A stretch of 64,000 bases of DNA from Ustulina deusta (taxonomy: Eukaryota; Ascomycota; Sordariomycetes; Xylariales; Xylariaceae). Positions within the stretch are counted from its first letter, which is position 1. Each line of letters opens with the position of its first letter. The stretch spans positions 62,001 through 126,000 of the forward strand of contig JAJNNX010000053.1 in the NCBI GenBank assembly GCA_023159155.1, written 5' to 3'. Under the pieces are notes generated by a model. The model did no database searches and was not told the origin of the DNA. It was given only the letters and a program-made list of their open reading frames with translations. A program made the translations under genes and the position numbers. Below, piece by piece: positions 10,464 to 22,147 of the stretch.

Positions 10464-12290
10464 TTCTCGCTCCCTATCTGGCTCTCTCTGTAATATATAT
10501 GTCATGATGTATGTACACACCGAGTCTACCTACTACCCAGGTCGGCATCGCGCGTTGCCACAACTAGCCAGCAACGGAAAAAATAAGAGCTTGCTGCCCA
10601 TGTGACGGCGCACAGCCTCCGATAACAGTAGTAAGAGCCTGCACTACACCGAGTACAAGCCTCAATGAGAACATCCCTACCTAGCATGTATACCTAGGTA
10701 CGTAAGACAGGGATGCTCCACACATTACCCTCGTTAACAAACCACTCAACTTTCCTAAAATCTCCTCAGCGAACTGTTTAGGCAATCTGTCACGTGTCAC
10801 ATCAACTTATGAAAACTTATTACATATATAACCGAAAAAAAACTGCATGATGCTACCTGGCGTGTATTGTCTGCCTACTATGTTGTCATTCTAGGGAGGA
10901 GGGGAGGAGGAGGGGGATATAGCGTAGCCATGAGCCTCAGGTCCCATCGACTTAATCTGCAACTATTCCCTTAACCCGTTCTCCACCTTGCTCCTTGCAC
11001 TACTCCGATCTTAGGCAAGCTCATTATAATGAGCCTCTGTGCCTAGTCTACGCCTTGCACCTCGTCGACAGATCTCAGCTTGTGCAGTAGTGAGGAACAG
11101 CCGAAGCTGGCGTCTCGTCTCCAGTCGACGGCGACAAACAACCAGGCCTTTCTCCCACAGATGACTTCTTGAGGTAACCGGCAATGACTCACAGTAACAA
11201 AGACATCAGGGCTGAGCCGAAAACCGCGACTCCCTAGATCAGTGGCCAGTAGGGATATTGCTAGGGATATGACTGCCTCCTACCCTCGTTTGGCATCTTA
11301 GTGTATTAGGACGCAAGTCGTATCGGTTTGTACCTTTGGGCATGTACGGCGGTGAAGTCGTGCAGGGACTCTTGTCTGGCGTGCCCGGTTTACCCAAAGA
11401 ATAGCGTTGCGGCACGTGGATCCTCTCCCTCCACCATGATGACGTAGCAGACCAAAATAACATGCTAAGGAAAGAAAGGAAAGAAAAAAGAAAGAAAACA
11501 AGCTGAATAAATAAGGAAACCTCCGGTCTAGCCATATCGGTGAGGGTGATGAAATCGCATCGAAGGAGGATGGACAGAATGAGCCAAATTCACTCAATGC
11601 TACATACTCAATCTCTGGTTGAGCGAATACCAAACGAGACGCAGCGGGTTAACGAGCGCGTATCGACGGAAGTTCGCCTCGATAGACCTAGACCATGGAA
11701 CGACACCCCGCAAGTTGCCGAGTGCCGGACGTGCCGTTCAAACAGGGGCAGAGTGCTTGACAAGGGACGCGATACAAAACCGGGCGAGCCGGTAATAAAT
11801 CACGTTTATGTGAGCCTCTTAACCTATTCGAGCCATGGAATTGAGTCGTAAACCGAGAGTCATCGAAGAACGGAAACCAAAGCAACCCAAACACTATGAA
11901 AGGGGATAGTGCGTGGTTCTCCGTTGTCCAACCTGCAACCACGATCCACAAGTAGATCTAGTGGCGCCATACGTACAGACAACAGCGAGATGGCCACGGG
12001 GGAGGGGGTGTTCTCGTGGGGCGATCATCGGTCGTCGATACTACCTCCACAATATGGAACTATGATATGAAAGCGACGGGGCTAATGATCATTTAGGGCG
12101 GTAAGAGCCAGACGCATATCCGGAGCCGGTTCCTTGGACTTTGGAAGCTGATCGCAGCCTGTTACCGTAGACTGAAGTGTCAGCAATCATGTCAGCAATT
12201 CCTCCGGCCAGCGTTATGAATCGCACCAAACTCGAAGGAAAGATGATTCCTTACTAGGAATGCTTGAACTGGACTGGGTTGGCGAGACAC

Positions 12291-13617
12291 TCACATCCTG
12301 TCGCTTCCCCCGACGGCTCGGTTAGTTTCGGGAGTGTCAACGCCTGGAGGACCGCGTTCGATCCCCTTGCGTCGAGTGCTTGGAATTGCATTCGCTTTGA
12401 CAGCGTTAGCCTGAGCATTTGCACCAGCAGTATTGGCATTCGTACGAGCACGCTTCTCGTCCTCCTCAGCACCCTGACCAGCGGCCTGTGCAATGGCCTG
12501 TGCGTTCTTCTGGTACTTATACACAGTCCAATCAAAGACGTAATCGTATTGGAAGCCTTCACGGACGAAAAGATCGCGGAAGATCTTGCGGAGGTAGCTA
12601 TAGTCGGGCTTGTCGTCGAAGCGCAGGGAGCGAGTGTAGTTGAGATAGATGGCGAACTCGTTAGGGAAGCCTCTGCAGAGAACCTCGGTAGGTGTAGTCA
12701 TCTTCTTCTCCATGATTCGATCATACTTCTGCTTTTTGGTAGCAGCCTTCAAACCCTGCCAGGGAAGGGATCCACGGCAGAAATACAGCATCACGTAACC
12801 AAGAGACTCCATATCGTCACGACGAGATTGTTCTAAAGATTAGTCAGTACGGCTGGAATCAGAGCCCGTTATCATGAAGTGACCTACCGACACCCAAATG
12901 TGTGTTGATGGAGGCATAACGGGCTGTGCCCGTCAGGTTCTTGTTCTCACGGTAAGGGATGTGAAAATGAGTCTTGGGATCTCTATATTTCTTAGCCAGA
13001 CCGAAATCGATGACATTGACCTGATTGCCACGCTTGCCGATACCCATGAGGAAATTATCGGGCTTGATGTCACGATGGATGAACGACTTGGCATGGATGT
13101 ACTCGATGCGAGAGATAAGCTGGTCAGCCAAGAGCAGCACAGTCTTCAACGAGAACTTGCGGTTGCAGAAGTTGAAAAGGTCTTCCAAGCTCGGACCAAG
13201 TAGGTCTAGAACCATGGCATTGTAATCACACTCGGTGCCGAACCATCGAACGAATGGAATACCGACACCTCCGGCAAGGGACTTATAGACACGTGCTTCG
13301 TATTCAAGCTGGGGGTGCTTGGCCTTGACGGACTCTAGCTTGATGGCAATCTCTTCGCCCGAGATGATGTTGGTTCCCAGATAGATATCACCGAATGAAC
13401 CAGAGCCGATCTTGCGACCGATGCGGTACTTGTTACCGACACGAAGATCCTAGACAAGGTGTATCAGTACAGGTTTATGGAGGCAAGGCTATTTGTTGGT
13501 GCATATGGAACATGGGTGGTGCATAGCTGCTGGCACTGATATTTAGACCCCGCCCACCGCCTCGTCCGAATACCCATAGTTATGAAAGGTGGAAAATAAA
13601 CATACCATTGTAGTCAT
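12291..13617 (-). CDS. ck-1a: Casein kinase I, delta/epsilon (Hrr25/CK-1a) class
   Basis: Serine/threonine kinase; in Neurospora this orthologue is the essential clock kinase that phosphorylates FRQ, and in yeast Hrr25 acts in DNA repair, vesicle traffic and ribosome maturation. Exons 13617-13606, 13449-12888 and 12832-12291 (introns 156 and 55 bp) give 371 residues. The 12-nt first exon encodes only MTTM and joins [11 protein letters not shown]. Visible motifs: glycine loop [17 protein letters not shown] lysine, [10 protein letters not shown] catalytic loop, [12 protein letters not shown], the CK1-specific [14 protein letters not shown] segment, and the [12 protein letters not shown] region. 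The tail after about residue 300 is Ala/Gln/Arg-rich ([12 protein letters not shown]). The stop TGA overlaps a good splice donor (ATGTGAGTG), so other C-termini are possible. A long CT-rich leader lies upstream. The identification is firm because the kinase domain matches the family almost throughout. Confidence 0.96.
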
Positions 13618-14783
13618 GTTGATGGTGGATGGAGCTAAGAGCTGCCTTGACGTAGTTGGGAGTATGTACTTGGGGGACTGAGGGGGGATTCTCGAACGAA
13701 ACGATTAAACACGACGGGATGATGGTTGAAGGACGATATTATAAGGGTCCGATCTGTGGCGTTGTGGTCAGGTCAGCATGAAACGAGCTAGACAGGGTGT
13801 TTCAAGTGGGCAGGAGAAAGAGGAGGGTAGAAGAAACGGGAGATGTCGAGTGGTTGATAATTTGTGTGGCCTCCTAGCGAGATAGAGTCGCAATGAAAGG
13901 CATTAAAAACATGTTTTTGGCAAGGAGTCAATAGAGATCTGCAGCCTTACAGAGGCGGACTAGCGTTGTTGGTTGGCAATGGTCTTAAGAATGTGTGTGA
14001 AATGCAGCAGTGAATGAACAAGGTCGACAAGAGATAACTGCATGAAAATGGAAGACAAGAATGGCAGTGCTGGTTCGGCTGTGAATGCAGACCCGATGCA
14101 CGGCGGCTGTGATTTGAGATGGGATGGGAAGAGAATGTAGGGGAGGCGGGGGCTGGTTAGCTGAGGACTCTTCTTACCCAGAAGATGTAGAGTTTGTGTT
14201 GTCGTCAGCTCTGGTTCCGGACGGGAGGGGGCTGTCAACCGATTGAACGTAGCGGACTGCTAAATACCGACACGAGAAGTGAAGTGAAGCACAAGTGAAG
14301 AGACTGGGAATGGAACAGGAGAACGAAAGGCGTGACACCTTGCGGACGACGCCTTTCAGACGCCCTTCGGAAGCAGAAGAGAAGATTGATGATGGGTGTG
14401 TGTGGATTGTAGAGGGAAGAGACAGGAGAGAGGAGAAGACGGAAAATAGGTAAAGAGAGAGAGACTTAGGTGGTTAGGGAGGTTAGGGGAGGTAGGGCGG
14501 TGCCAATGGCTGGTTAGGTACTGGAGTACAGTGAACGGTACCTAGGTAAACTGTATGTCGGCCACTTACTGAGGAATAGGTAGGGCAGGGAAGGAGGGGG
14601 CGGACAGACAACGGCGGTCAAGTCAGGCCACGGCAGGGTCCACAAATTGTGGTTTTTTTTTTTGCCTGTGCTTTGCTGTCGCTTGCTTGGCTAGTTTGGC
14701 TGGTGCAGGCATGCAGCAAACTTTGGATTGGGGTTAATTGTCCAGGCGTTAGATATTGCAGTCCAACAGAATAGGTACCTATA

Positions 14784-14824
14784 GGTATGTAGGTAGGTAG
14801 GTAGGCAGGTAGGCAGGTAGGCAG
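14784..14824. repeat. GTAG/GCAG tetranucleotide array
   Basis: About ten tandem four-base units of the type GTAG and GCAG, lying among the TACCTA-like words common in this window. Read directly. Confidence 0.8.
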
Positions 14825-17349
14825 CTACCTAATGTGCCCGGTGGCACAGTTGGGCTGCCACAAGTTCTTTACTTCTGCGAGACTCGTACATGTACATATA
14901 TGTTGGCAGGCTGGAAATCTGGTCATTCAGGCTACCTGGACCCGCTAAGCACATAGATGGGACCTTATCTCTGTAGGACACAATAGGGCACCTTAGGTAC
15001 CAGGTAGTGGCCTCGATGGTAAATGCCTTGTTTCTCCTTCTCTTCGAGACTGCTCAAATCACTACCATTCGCCGCGCCTTGTTCCCTTATTCAGCCTCGG
15101 GCAAGTCATGGAAGGGCGTCCAATTGACAAGACAGGCAGACAGACCATTCCCGCTCCCGCTCCCGTCCCCGCTCGCTCTCCCGCGACAAAGGGCAATGTT
15201 GGCTACATTCGTATCTACATGCACTCCACACAGCAACACCTAGGTAGCCTCAATCAATCTCCCCATCACTAGCATAGGTACGATCAAGATCGATTCAAGA
15301 GACGCCAGAGTCCCAAATCCGATAGGACCTACCCGGTAAGCACTTACCCTATATACTACGTGCACTTCTGTTTCTCTCTTGCAGGCTGGATGTGGGACAG
15401 TGCCGAGGCAAGGCCCGAACAATACACCGTACTAGGTATTCGATTTTGCTTGGAATGGGGAACACGATGAAAACAGAAGGTTGAGTGTTATCCACCAACA
15501 TGATAGGCGAACACAATATTACCGTATCGGCAACAAATAGTATGTAGGTACCTAGTGAATGTTTGCGAATGGCCACTAATAAGATCATGCTACGCATGCC
15601 CACCCCTAAGTATATACACGTATGCTTATGTCATTGCAGCCCAAATGTCTCGGGATTAATTCCATCAAAACTGCCTACTGTAAGCAGGACATCGCAGGAA
15701 TCCAGGGTGGTCCGTGGCTCAACGTCGCTCGCAAAACGAAGGCTAACAATGCGATGCACCATCGAGTCAGGCTTATTCGTTCCTCGGTAGGGATAACACC
15801 TCCAGCTCGTCTGATGATGAGGTAAGGCAACTATGGCATGCGTCTATGATGAAGCGGGTGAAGGAGAGCTGAAGGTACCTTATGGACAATACCCAACATA
15901 GTACTGTACATAAGTACTTAGATATCCATGCCACTGTACCTAGCTGTTTAGTGTACCCAACTACATGTACCTGATTCAGTATATCCCGTCCTTTTCGTGT
16001 ACCTATCTCCACCGAGGCTCTACGGAGGTGCCTTACGTTGTCGGAGACCACGGAAGTTCTAGATTTCAACCTACCTGCCTGAATTCCATTCCAACGACAC
16101 TGCAGTCTGCATGCATCCTGATACTGTCCTGGGCATAATTACACCAAGCAAATCCCCAAGCAACCAGGACTGCTGCACAATCATTCTCCGGAAACATGTG
16201 GACATCGCTGGGTGATTCCGGCCGAGACACCAGTGGGCATCGTCGTGCATGTTGCCTTCCTGGTCTTTGCTTTGTCTTGGATAATATATCACCGATCAGA
16301 AACCGAGTCACCGAGTTCGGATAGGTATCAGATGTTGCGACGAACCGACACGTTGCACAAGCTGGACAACACCACGTCAGCGGTCGACGTTTTGTCTTTT
16401 GACTAGGTAGTGTCACTGGATTGACAAGGACTTTAGGGAGAGAAAATAAACATTGAAGAAAAAAACCCCCCAAAAAACAAATTAAGATTACTTGAGATAA
16501 ATGGTCACTGGATCCTCACCACCGAGATCTATTAAGTACCTACTGTCGATGACTCCAATAATCAATCACATGATCGTTGTCCTATAGACTCGAGCATGGA
16601 CTTTCACCGATCTGACGCCATCCGATTAGAGCCATGGCTAAGCGAGCCCGACATTCCAGCTGACCACGTTTGGATTCCTTTTCGTCTTACCTGCCGCTCT
16701 CAGCCATACATTGCATCGCGTCCCGGATGCGAGCGAAGAGGCTGCCTATTGTGTATGTATAGGTAAGTTGCGACGACGCATTACGGCAGCATCGGGAACT
16801 GGGCAAAGAAAGGGGGAGGAGGGATGGGGGAGCGAGAGCTGCATGCATGTGGGTGATGTCACAGTCCTCACGAGAACAAAGCTGGAAAGCAGGAGCGGCG
16901 GGAGACGAAGCAGGGGCAATAGGTCATACAGTAAGTACCTACTGAAGCAGGTCTCATGTACATAAGATAGGTAGGTACTTGCCCGTAGTATGGTCTCTAC
17001 CAGGTAGTGTAGCGTACTAAGGCCCTTCTCGAGGTACTCCAGTCTCGTACCGCTTGGCGCGACAGCCGCGCGCCTGCTTTTGGTCCCTTTCTCCCTTCGC
17101 CTGACGATCTACATATGTTAGTAGGTAACGTGGGCAGTTTTGAGCGTATCATACAGTACAGGTACCTGGCTCACCGCAGATGTACCTATTCGAGCGAGCA
17201 CTCGAAAATGCTTCTCCTGGCGTCCTGCCATATTGGGATATTCAGAAAGATGCCGCGCTTGCTAACCGTTTTCAATCCCTCACCCCTGTGCATTCGGGGC
17301 AGCTGAAAAAAAAACCCACTGTCAGCACGCCTTGCGTTGTCAGGGCGTA

Positions 17350-17380
17350 GATGATGATGATGATGCTGATGCTGATGATG
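17350..17380. repeat. GAT/GCT trinucleotide microsatellite
   Basis: Roughly ten imperfect GAT or GCT triplets in a non-coding stretch. Read directly. Confidence 0.75.
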
Positions 17381-19120
17381 GTAGTGGATTTCATGGAGCC
17401 GTCAATGTTGTCTTTGTCCCTTTCTCTCTTCGTCTTTCTGATAAATCAAGAGCCTGTCGATGGTGGTCAGATGGCTAATCCTAGGCCAGTGCTCCACTAT
17501 CTACTCCTCTGCATTGCATGTACATACCCCTATATAGGGTGAGAATCTTCGGTTTCTACAGCGGGGGAACGCGGGTTCTGTGCGGGAAGAACAAGGTTTC
17601 TCTCCTCAGCCGCGCTGTGGCGGCGGCACGTTTAGTCTAGCTCGGTCGAGGCCACGATGATCGCTTGCCAGATTGTGTGTGATCGGCGACCTTTTTCTAC
17701 AAACTCTCCATTGGCCAGTGCCAAATTACTGTCGGGTCGACAGGGCTCCAGCAATTCCTATCGTGCGGCAAATTAGCAAAGCTCAACAGGAACGATGACG
17801 GAAATCTCCGTCGTAGGAGGTGTATTATGTAATATATAAACATGAGTTGCCTTACTCCAGATTGCCGGCAACTGGCAGGAAAACTGCAACACTATTGCCA
17901 TAAATGATCGGTGACTAGTTGTAGTATGCAAACAGTGCCTCTTGGTAACATGAAAAGAACCGGTTTGTACCACACTTTTAAAACGAAGAGCACATGCAAG
18001 ACTGTGGCGCAACCAGACATGGATCCATCCATCGCAATCTGTACGAGGGATACAGTCGCACTCCGACGTTGCTCCTATTCTCGGATAGGAATCTGCCTCG
18101 ATCGTTAAGAAGTCAACATGAAGAGAACCAACACAGAGCTCTACATACTGTAGGCTGGTAGGGTAATGGTGCCGAGACGTCGATGTGGCGTATGGATCAA
18201 CCTACTAGGGATAGGTAGCCTTGACATCGCCAACTACCTACTTACTTATAGCATACCTAGGTAGTGCCTACAGTACCAGTTTGCGAGAACCAAGGTGTCG
18301 ATTATAAGTTGAAATGCGGATTATCTAGTATGAAGCTATCACCATCAAATTGCGTATACTGGGTAATCGGAGACCTGCCCTGTCTCCTCATAATCTACCC
18401 TACCTCCTTACCCGTTCCTAAGAGATGATGGTGTGGCAGATAGGTATTCCCAAACCAGAAGCCCAGCCATGGTAGTCGGTTGTACAGTACACCACACGAG
18501 TACGTGAGGCATATGAATGGCGCGGTGTGGCTTTTGCGATGGGGACAAAACCACTCACTATCTACGGGTATCTAGGTAGTTTCGCATTCGCATTCTCTCG
18601 CAAGCCTCCCACAATTGGTGCAGGAGGCAGAGATGAAATGCCACTTTATTGAAAAGTAGTCCTAGTCTCTATCTAAGGTGCGTCTGGTTACGGCATTGAG
18701 GTTGCAATGATGGAGTGATGTATATGTAGTATATGTCCGGTAACCAATAGCATAGGGCTGACACTATCACCCCTCGTCCAATCTCGACCCCTTTCGGCTC
18801 TCCCATTCTTTCTTTTTAAGGAAACATCCGGTATTACTAGTATGATACCCATGGCAGGTAGGTGTGCAGGTAGGGTGGTAGGACTGTGTAATCTATAGCC
18901 CCCCAGCTCCTTAGTGTACCGGGAGTAGAACAAGCCTGGGAGACGGTCTGACAGAGAATATGGTCCATGCTGTCGATCCACTTGACACCTTCTTTCGTCA
19001 GTCCTAGATAGGATATCTCCTTACCTATATCCCCACCATGTGTGGACCATCAAGCGACTGTAGCTACTCAGACCTACAGTACTTAGTACGAGTCTTTCGC
19101 AGTGAAACAACTTGTACGAC

Positions 19121-20348
19121 ATGCAGCCATGGTCCTTATCGTCGACGGCTATGGTGCTGCTCTGCGCTGACACCATAGCTGGGTTAGACCAGAGGGGAAA
19201 TCGAGCATCGCCGATGGAATTAGACAAGCCGAGACTGGAGGCAGGGGCCCTCTATCCTCGGACAGACCCAACATCGACAACGGCGAGTCGCCGGCCGACA
19301 ACGTCAACACCGTATGCCGTTGCGCTCACAACAACATTCATACCGCCAGAATCATGCAATCAAGAACACCTTACTATGTTATCGTCGCCTGGATATTTCA
19401 TTTGGCTCAACGAGCCCGTTCCGGTTCCGGGAACGACCGTGTCGGATTGTTACCCACCTGAGTTTCTTCAGTATTATACGACCTATCGTGTGAATCCAAC
19501 AACCGTGGGGTCGTTGGTGCCCCTGATGAGTCCCCTCATCTGCCCGTTTGGCTGGCAGGCAGCCTTTAATATAGGCGATTATCAAGCATGTTGCCCCGTG
19601 TGAGTCCCGGCACATGGCCTTTTCCCTCCCCGCAGTCATCGCAACTCTCAAATTGTAGTAGTGTCTCATGCTTGAGGAAAGGAGCTAACTTGCAAAAAGT
19701 GGTTACGGACTCACGCCGCCACAAACGACACTGGACCCAAACCGTCCAGCGTACGGAGGCACATGTTACAGCCAATGGCCTCTGAGTAGCTCCACGTATA
19801 TAGAAGTATTTGGCTCCGCCTCCGCGTCTGGTTCCATGTTGATCACGGCTTCGACGTCAGGATTTGCAAATTATGCGCACGTTATCGATGGAATAGCAGT
19901 GTCTACTTCGCCCTCTACTGTCGGTCCCAGCTCATCTTCCAGTTCTACCTCTACGGTGAGTGGACATCTTGGCTCGGCCAAAAGAAGCCCTCTCATGTGG
20001 GAGTTTCTAACTAATAAACAGGCCCAACCTGGAGGCTCCGAGCACACCTCGCTTGCGCCAGGGGCCATAGCCGGCATTGTGATTGGCGTCGTAGCAGTTG
20101 TAGGGCTATCGGCAGCGGGATTCTACCTGTTTGTCCGCCGTCGTCGTCAAGTATCAAGTCAGATACCACCTCCTCCCCCTCTAAAAGACGAAGAGGCCTT
20201 TACTACCGTGAGCAACCCAATTAGCGCCGAAAAACCGCTTAATTCGCCCGCGGAGGTCGGACAAACAAGCGCCAACTACTCTGAATTGGAAGGGGAATCC
20301 CATGTTCATGAACTCGATGCCGGGCAAATCTCCATCGAAAAGCCTTGA
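19121..20348 (+). CDS. Single-pass membrane protein with Ser/Thr-rich ectodomain (hypothetical)
   Basis: Three exons, 19121-19599, 19700-19955 and 20022-20348, give 353 residues. The start at 19121 yields a signal-peptide-like N-terminus (MQPWSLSSTAMVLLCADTIAG); an upstream frame continues slightly further left. The ectodomain has conserved-looking cysteines (SCNQEH, SDCYPPEF, LICPFGW, QACCP, GTCYSQWPL) and then a Ser/Thr-rich stalk. One transmembrane helix follows (about residues 258-282, starting APGAIAGIVIG and ending before RRRRQ), then a cytoplasmic tail with a PPPPPL segment. The architecture resembles fungal cell-surface proteins (Wsc/Mid2-like in layout only); I recognise no specific family. 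Intron 1 is fixed by the frame (CCPV|GYGLTPPQTT). Intron 2 is 66 bp with perfect borders and a TTTCTAACTAA branch, but it is in frame and open, so retention would also give a protein. Confidence 0.72.
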
Positions 20349-20736
20349 ACATTGGGAATAGGATGCCGACACGTTCAATGGCGGTGATGATAATCCTTCA
20401 GACTGAGTCAACTGTACAAATCCAGGATATTATTTAATGGGCGGATGCGGGATAATAACAAAGGAGTTTCCTGGGCTCTCTGTTCACCACGCCATTGCCA
20501 TGTATCCTTCGTCGCTATTTCCAAGATAGTTGATCACTTCTTCACTTGACTAAAGTGGGAGGTGGGTTAAGCGAAGGCATGTTCTATAGCGACACTATTC
20601 AGATATTCCTCTTGTTTAATTAAAATCCGGGCTAATTTTACCAGGATTTCTACGCAAGTGACGGAATCTGACGGCTTAAACGTTCAATCATATTACTTAC
20701 CTACACAGGTCATTTTCACCCACTCTCCTCTCTCAC
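20349..20736. other. Intergenic region
   Basis: Three-prime side of the membrane-protein gene. No gene or notable repeat is seen. Confidence 0.5.
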
Positions 20737-21290
20737 TCACCCGAAGGGCACGATCTGCCAATCAACCCTGTACCGCTTTTCACTTCTCTTAGCAAGCGTA
20801 AGGTCCCTCCGATAACTCCAGTCCGGCAAATCATCAGCCATATTACCCTGCGAATCCCGATACCAGTCCATAACGTGTTGCTCGGTGCCTAGAACAAGTT
20901 GGCCAATTCTCTCTCACCGGTTCCTACTCGCATCGTAGTAGCCTCGATAGTATTTGTGATGAGCTGAGGCTACTTTTCTGAGCTATTAGTTCCTCAGACG
21001 TAACTCAAAGTGAACTACACGCTAATATACCTTGTACCACAGGAGGGTTCCCCGTACAGTCGACAGCTCAATCCGCGAAGCGATGCGTTCGTTGGCCGCT
21101 GGCAGTCTCCGGTTCAAACAAGTTGGTCTTGCTGCTGCAGATGTCGAGGACTTGTACATCACCAGCATTTTGTTTGAAGAACATAACTTGAAGCTGCAGC
21201 TCTCCGAGAACCGAGCACCAAGAGATGTAACGAAGTAGACGTTGCGGAGGTAAGTAGGGCCACGATTAGGGTGGTACCTCTAAGAGACGA
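20737..21290 (-). pseudogene. Decayed minus-strand gene of unknown product with in-frame stops
   Basis: Reading the minus strand from about 21290 gives sequence that looks like real protein: LGELQLQVMFFKQNAGD, then VLDICSSKTNLFEPE, an in-frame TGA, then AVDCTGNPPVVQ. A plausible intron follows (GTATAT...CTCAG) and leads into HHKYYRGYYDASRNR, a second in-frame TGA, then RIGQLVLGTEQHVMDWYRD, DLPDWSYRRDLTLAKRSEK and RVDWQIVPFG before a final stop at 20739-20737. Both internal TGA codons could come from TGG or CGA by single G:C to A:T changes. No start codon or complete gene is visible and I do not recognise the family. The quality of the translation on either side of the stops argues for a recently inactivated gene rather than chance. 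Confidence 0.5.
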
Positions 21291-21677
21291 ACAATGAGGG
21301 TTCAACTTAGTCGAGTAGGTACATTTCGATAACCGTGGCTCACTTCCGCTCAGAAGTTGAAAACGCGACGGGAATTTCTTTGTTCTAAGTGTGCCCTAAT
21401 GCTTACCTACTGATAACCGCTATTTCCGCAGCGTATATCTATTGTGAGACGCGATACGCGTATGCCAGGCGAGAGAAGCACGAACACCGCTCACGGAGGG
21501 TTGCCCTGCTGCAATCAGGCTAGGATACCACAGTGAGATATTAAACCTAGTCGCCAAGTAGAATAATGCTTCTGATATCGAATTTTGTGGCCTTATATAG
21601 TACTAAAAGAAGCTTCTTCCCGTTATCTTGCCAATGAAGGCGTAGCGTATTGAATCGCATTCTCTATACTATATGCT
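21291..21677. other. Spacer between two gene relics
   Basis: No coding segment I can support. It may include degraded 5' sequence of the preceding relic (an in-frame TAA blocks extension). Confidence 0.4.
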
Positions 21678-21966
21678 TCACTCATCCAATCTTACACCTT
21701 CTCTCACCATCATGCCCAGCCTTCTCCTCATCTTTATCTCGATGCCAGGTTGCCTTGGAAAGATGCTAATATGGGTGGTCCACTCCTTCTCGGGGCTCAC
21801 CAGCTCAAATTCGTAAAGTGCCACCAGGTTCGCAACCGCCTTATACACCTCTAGAAGACCAAGGCTCTGGTAGCTCAGCTAGCGTGAGGGTTACTGTTGC
21901 TCTTAGACACGGGCACCAAACTCAGATATTGCCCTGTATTCATCTTCATCCCAGTCTACGCATTAT
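21678..21966 (-). pseudogene. Cytochrome P450 C-terminal relic
   Basis: On the minus strand one frame reads WDEDEYRAISEFGARV, then TAA, EQQ, TAA, PSR, TAG, and then, without further stops, LSYQSLGLLEVYKAVANL, YEFELVSPEKEWTTH, IFPRQPGIEIKMRRR and on to TGA at 21680-21678. The part after the third stop is the classic P450 C-terminal pattern (EVYK.VA.L...Y.FEL....KEW......Q.GI....RR). The FGAR segment sits where the heme-binding FGxGxRxC loop should be, but the cysteine region is lost and carries three stops. This is a decayed P450, not an active gene. Upstream minus-strand sequence to about 22105 (NADANPEWIGVLLFGTSVAN) is open and may be another piece of it. Confidence 0.7.
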
Positions 21967-22147
21967 ATAAATAGAGTACGAATGCATACTGCGCTTTGGA
22001 GTTTTTGTGCCGGTATGTCTAGATAGATATTTGCCACAGACGTTCCGAAGAGAAGCACTCCTATCCATTCGGGGTTGGCATCGGCATTAATACAACCCTT
22101 TTAGCACGGTGTTACATTCAAATACTGTGATGGAAGTAAAGGGGTAG

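Larger units (their letters stand above)
9873..12290. other. Intergenic region with simple repeats
   Basis: Upstream of the 5-phosphatase and downstream of the CK1 gene. It contains tandem 14-bp (10304-10331) and 19-bp (10399-10436) duplications, a CT dinucleotide run (10444-10463), and TACCTAGGTA-type words near 10262-10300 and 10690. Several 60-110-codon open frames exist on both strands (for example 11298-11633 minus and 11540-11851 plus) but none shows domain-like composition. Confidence 0.5.
13618..19120. other. Gene-poor region with simple repeats
   Basis: Starts with the long leader/promoter of CK-1a (about 13618-14500, read on the minus strand as CT-rich), which contains an open frame of 92 codons at 14238-13960. 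The remainder shows no gene I can support: only scattered short frames, a T-run near 14652, a GTAG/GCAG tetranucleotide array at 14784-14824, TACCTA-type words (15550, 16925-16980, 18206-18255, 18570) and a GAT-repeat at 17350-17380. Minus-strand frame 16066-16473 (135 codons) is open but has no recognisable features. Confidence 0.5.

Noticed and set aside
14784..14824. A GTAG-rich array considered as a telomere-like repeat
   Set aside because: Fungal telomeres are TTAGGG-type. This is a short tetranucleotide microsatellite inside the chromosome arm.
16066..16473. A 135-codon minus-strand frame in the gene-poor region
   Set aside because: Its composition is cysteine-rich but irregular, there is no signal peptide or repeat pattern, and no neighbouring exon extends it.
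21865..21890. GGTAGCTCAGCTAGCG, resembling a tRNA A box
   Set aside because: No matching B box or cloverleaf follows, and the stretch is explained by the P450 relic on the opposite strand.
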